Source: JAZSQZ01 sp045538175
GTDB taxonomy: Bacteria > Bacillota > Clostridia > Christensenellales > UBA1242
NCBI GenBank assembly: GCA_045538175.1
Contig: JAZSQZ010000070.1
Coordinates: 1 to 5,157 of the forward strand
Direction: 5' to 3'
DNA: 5,157 nt
Shown one piece after another: positions 1 through 2,389 of this stretch. Numbering within the stretch: position 1 is the stretch's first letter; each line of letters opens with the position of its first letter. The notes beneath the pieces were generated by a model. It ran no database searches and was not told the origin of the DNA. It saw only the letters and a list, made by a program, of their open reading frames with translations. The translations under genes and the position numbers were made by a program.

Positions 1-1490
1 GCATATTGTTCACCAGCAGCACTTATACTAGCATTAGAACTTGTTACAAATGTTGCAGAATCAGTTGCATATTGTGCTGTTGTTAATTTAGCGGTTACAC
101 TATTCCAAGTAGAACTGTTGCTTGAAGCCCAATTTTGTAATGCAGTTACATCACTAGCTGAAACACTAGCATTATCATCTCTTAACCATTTTGCAGATTT
201 AGCTGATTCTGTTTTATCAGCACTAACAGCACTTTTAGCAGAAGCATTAGTCAAATTAATTGCAGCAGCTGTATCAATTCCTAGTGGTGTAGTTTTACCA
301 TTACCTGATAAACCTACTCCTGTAGAATTAGTTTGTATGTACTTAGCGAATTCTGTACTTAATTCGGTAGCACCACTGGTTTCGGATTTTGTATAATAGT
401 TTGTTAGAGCATTAGCAGAAAGATAATCACCTTTTGGCTGGTATGTTGTTGGTGCTGTAGTAGCTGTATATGTGTTAAAATCAGATGTATTTAGTTTAGC
501 ACTTACATTATCCCAGGTAGAACTAGCAGTCTTTAATGTTGTTACATCAGTAATGTTTTGAATTTGTGCATCAGTTAATTTAGATTGAATTTGAGTTGTA
601 TCTACTCCCAAGTTTTCATTATTACCATTACCAGTCAAAGTATCATCGTGAGCAACTGTAGAAATACCACTTACATCACCAGCACCTTGAATAACTTTCC
701 AACTGGATGTTGTATAAGCATAATACTGGTTATCTGACAAACCTTCAGGTATTGGAATATAACGAGCATTACCACTTGCTTCAGTTAAATATTGTTTAGC
801 TGTTACATCATCATCTGTAATGAAGTCCTTAATAGCATTTGAAATTTCATCTTTACTACTTGTTTCAGTTTTCTTGTAGTATAAATCTAAATCTGATTTG
901 GTAGCATAATCACCTGATAATTGGAATTTACCACTATAAGCATTCCAAGAAGATGTATCAAACTTTGCACTTACTTCATTCCATTTAGCTGATGTGTCAG
1001 TTAAAATATCTACTTCACCAGATACAACATCTAAATCGTTCTTTAAAGCATACTGGCTCATATCGTTCTGACCAGCAATAGCAGAACCATTTATAGAAGA
1101 AATAGCAGAATCATCATAACCAAAAGTTAGTTTATTTTGTTTACTATCAAGTGCAGCAACAAGTCCACCAATTTGTGCGTAATTTAAATCGGTGAATTTT
1201 GTATCTACTTGGTCTTTTGTATAATAATTAGCACTGTCACTTAAATCAGATACTTTAGAAGGAATAGAACTCAACTGTCCTTTAACTACATCAGCAAGAC
1301 CAATAGTACCTTGTTGGTTATTAACATTGATTTCTCCTTCAACACCAGTATAAACAACTGAAGGACCACCACCACCACCGGTTCCACCGACAGGGTGTCC
1401 ACTTATGGCAGTTACATAACCACCACTTAATTCAATTTTTAAAGCACCTGGTGTAACACTTGGATTTTGTATAATTTGTTGTTCTGCCAT
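1..1490 (-). CDS. Second repetitive phage tail fibre-type protein, 3' end outside window (gene C)
   Basis: ATG at 1490-1488 opens a frame of 496 codons with no stop up to base 1, so the C-terminus, where receptor-binding domains usually sit, is missing. AAGGGG at 1499-1504, 8 nt upstream, supports this start. Layout: N-terminal segment 1-30 ending in ELSGGYVTAISG, possibly the attachment part; Gly hinge 31-42; YTG..G...VNN motif 47-58; YYTK motif 89-92; KQNKLTFGYD then INGSAIAG 117-140; W-x2-V-S-A-K at 170-176; YYKKTET 204-210; L-TGNG...LGVDT 285-298; W-x2-V-S-A-K 326-332; QPKGDYLSANAL 351-362; YYTKSET 365-371; LSGNG...LGIDT 394-407; Ala/Lys/Ser-rich short repeats about 414-435; and Trp-phased segment 454-469 (NSVTAKL). 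YYT/K-K-x-E and L-x-GNG...LG(V/I)D repeats are familiar from phage tail fibres. It shares several cassettes with gene A, so they are relatives built from common modules. Confidence 0.85.
   Translation of the reverse strand, partial: MAEQQIIQNPSVTPGALKIELSGGYVTAISGHPVGGTGGGGGPSVVYTGVEGEINVNNQQGTIGLADVVKGQLSSIPSKVSDLSDSANYYTKDQVDTKFTDLNYAQIGGLVAALDSKQNKLTFGYDDSAISSINGSAIAGQNDMSQYALKNDLDVVSGEVDILTDTSAKWNEVSAKFDTSSWNAYSGKFQLSGDYATKSDLDLYYKKTETSSKDEISNAIKDFITDDDVTAKQYLTEASGNARYIPIPEGLSDNQYYAYTTSSWKVIQGAGDVSGISTVAHDDTLTGNGNNENLGVDTTQIQSKLTDAQIQNITDVTTLKTASSTWDNVSAKLNTSDFNTYTATTAPTTYQPKGDYLSANALTNYYTKSETSGATELSTEFAKYIQTNSTGVGLSGNGKTTPLGIDTAAAINLTNASAKSAVSADKTESAKSAKWLRDDNASVSASDVTALQNWASSNSSTWNSVTAKLTTAQYATDSATFVTSSNASISAAGEQY
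270..314 (-). repeat. L-x-GNG...LG(V/I)DT repeat, copy 2 (gene C)
   Basis: Residues 393-407 carry LSGNGKTTPLGIDT, parallel to the copy at 597-641. It is followed by an Ala/Lys/Ser-rich run (414-435) of the kind that links fibre modules. Confidence 0.65.
390..440 (-). repeat. QPKGDYLSANAL cassette (gene C)
   Basis: Residues 351-367 begin QPKGDYLSANAL exactly as in gene A residues 473-484, then diverge: gene C continues with TNYYTK and gene A with NNLSGNW. The switch point right after the shared block is what module shuffling would leave. Confidence 0.75.
597..641 (-). repeat. L-x-GNG...LG(V/I)DT repeat, copy 1 (gene C)
   Basis: Residues 284-298 read TLTGNGNNENLGVDT. The second copy at 270-314 (LSGNGKTTPLGIDT) has the same motif, and in both it is followed by a short helical segment. 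This is a familiar repeat of phage tail fibres. Confidence 0.65.
831..887 (-). repeat. YYKK motif 2 (gene C)
   Basis: Residues 202-220 begin DLYYKKTET and run into SKDEISNAI, with E-T/V spacing like the other two YYTK-type motifs in this gene. It follows a Trp-phased segment (W170, W182). Confidence 0.5.
1197..1226 (-). repeat. YYTK motif 1 (gene C)
   Basis: Residues 89-98 read YYTKDQVDTK, the common tail-fibre YTK-x-(E/Q)-V-D motif. It is preceded by a heptad-like V-S-D-L-S-D stretch. Related YYKKTET and YYTKSET motifs lie at 831-887 and 378-401. Confidence 0.6.
1365..1400 (-). other. Gly hinge and GGT trinucleotide run near the start of gene C
   Basis: Residues 31-42 (GHPVGGTGGGGG) separate a roughly 30-residue N-terminal segment from the fibre repeats. 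Five consecutive Gly are all encoded by GGT, seen as (ACC)5 on the plus strand at 1365-1379. Length changes by slippage would stay in frame and alter only hinge length. Confidence 0.6.
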
Positions 1491-1493
1491 TTA

Positions 1494-1850
1494 TTAAACC
1501 CCTTCTGTATCATCAGCTTCAAGCAAAGATTTAAGCAACCAAGCTTTTATTTCTGTCAATTTTGAACTTTTTGATACATCTAATCTATTTAGAATTACAG
1601 TTGCAGTATAGAAATAACCACTTCTAATTAATGATAAAATCATTGTAACTGTTTCAATGATAGGAGCCATTTCAGTTTGAGTTACTTCTAATAATTTTTC
1701 GTGTAAATCTCTATCAAGATATGGTGCGATTTTGTAATTCCAGTCAAGACCACTTAACACAAAAGATGCTTTGTAAATATCATTGTATTTCAAAGCAAAG
1801 CTATCTTGTGTTTTACTTATTGTCTCTTTATTATAACTCGTAAACATCAT
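1494..1850 (-). CDS. Small helical protein of unknown function between two fibre genes (gene B)
   Basis: I do not recognise this 118-residue protein. It has none of the repeats or the Ser/Asn/Thr bias of its neighbours. It looks compact and mainly helical: charged N-terminal part with Trp37, a Tyr/Asp/Arg segment at 44-50, a hydrophobic stretch at 61-87 (ETVTMILSLIRSGYFYTA lies within it), a second amphipathic helix at 97-110 and an acidic tail (EADDTEGV). The hydrophobic stretch is broken by Glu66, Arg76 and Gly78, so a buried or amphipathic helix pair is likelier than a membrane span. The gene starts in the stop codon of A (TAATG) and ends in TAA TAA just before C. The start is ambiguous between tandem ATGs at 1850 and 1847; the second sits 7 nt after GAGG and may be preferred (117 aa). 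Lying between two fibre genes suggests a chaperone, adaptor or small tail component, but that is inference only. Confidence 0.85.
   Translation of the reverse strand: MMFTSYNKETISKTQDSFALKYNDIYKASFVLSGLDWNYKIAPYLDRDLHEKLLEVTQTEMAPIIETVTMILSLIRSGYFYTATVILNRLDVSKSSKLTEIKAWLLKSLLEADDTEGV
1499..1504 (-). promoter_or_regulatory. Ribosome-binding site for gene C
   Basis: AAGGGG lies within the final codons of gene B, 8 nt before the ATG at 1490, and is the main support for that start. The downstream bases GTTTAAT match the A/B junction, suggesting both gene boundaries use the same coupling design. Confidence 0.65.
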
Positions 1851-2389
1851 TAAACCTCATTTCTAAATGCGATATATGGTTTTAATTTAGCATTACCAGT
1901 TTGTCCTAAGTTGCTAGCCGGTATTCCATTCAATGAATAAGGTAAGTTTCCAGCAAAACCATTTGTAGAATGTTCAGCCCAATATGCTATATCATAAGCA
2001 CCAGCATCATCAAGGAACTTATTTTCAAAACCTACATATTGTGTTTGTTGGTCACGGTTAATAACAGATGCGTAATATAATCTATCAGGATAAAGAGTTC
2101 TCGTTTCTGTACAACCTGGGTTGGCTGTTAATGTAACTGTACCAGCAGCATTTGTTAATACCTTAATTTCACTCCACCACATAGTTGTTAAATTAGCATT
2201 ATTTTCATTTAATTCAGAAATTGCTACCTGTGCTTTTGATGTACCAACAGAACAGTTATGAGTCATTATACGTGCAACAGTACCACTGTTTACATCAAAT
2301 TCCATAGTAGGTCTAAACAAATAAGAGAAAGCACCACCATCACCAAGTGTTTCATAACTATTCACCATACCAATAGGAATAGTTTCTGT
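1850..2389 (-). other. C-terminal globular domain of gene A, candidate receptor-binding tip
   Basis: Residues 879-1058 lack repeats and are rich in aromatics (WW at 950-951, YY at 984-985, Trp1016) with strand-like segments such as GTVTLTANPGC and DRLYYASVI. A short helix (QEAFEKLSTLVNG, 865-877) lies just before it, as trimerising helices often do. The protein ends in KPYIAFRNEV. The S74 intramolecular-chaperone signature is not visible. Being the C-terminal end of a fibre, it is the likeliest receptor-contacting part; that is inferred from position and composition. Confidence 0.45.

Noticed and set aside
118..396. Plus-strand open frame of 92 codons
   Set aside because: It lies wholly antisense to gene C. 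Its Leu/Ala-rich composition is the mirror of Ser/Ala/Lys codons of the fibre repeats, and no ribosome-binding site precedes it.
1590..1670. Membrane-spanning helix in gene B (residues 61-87)
   Set aside because: Glu66, Arg76 and Gly78 interrupt the hydrophobic run, and no second helix or signal sequence supports membrane insertion.
1850..2100. S74-type self-cleaving chaperone domain at the C-terminus of gene A
   Set aside because: The S-D-x-R-L-K type signature and the long C-terminal helix expected of that domain are not seen.
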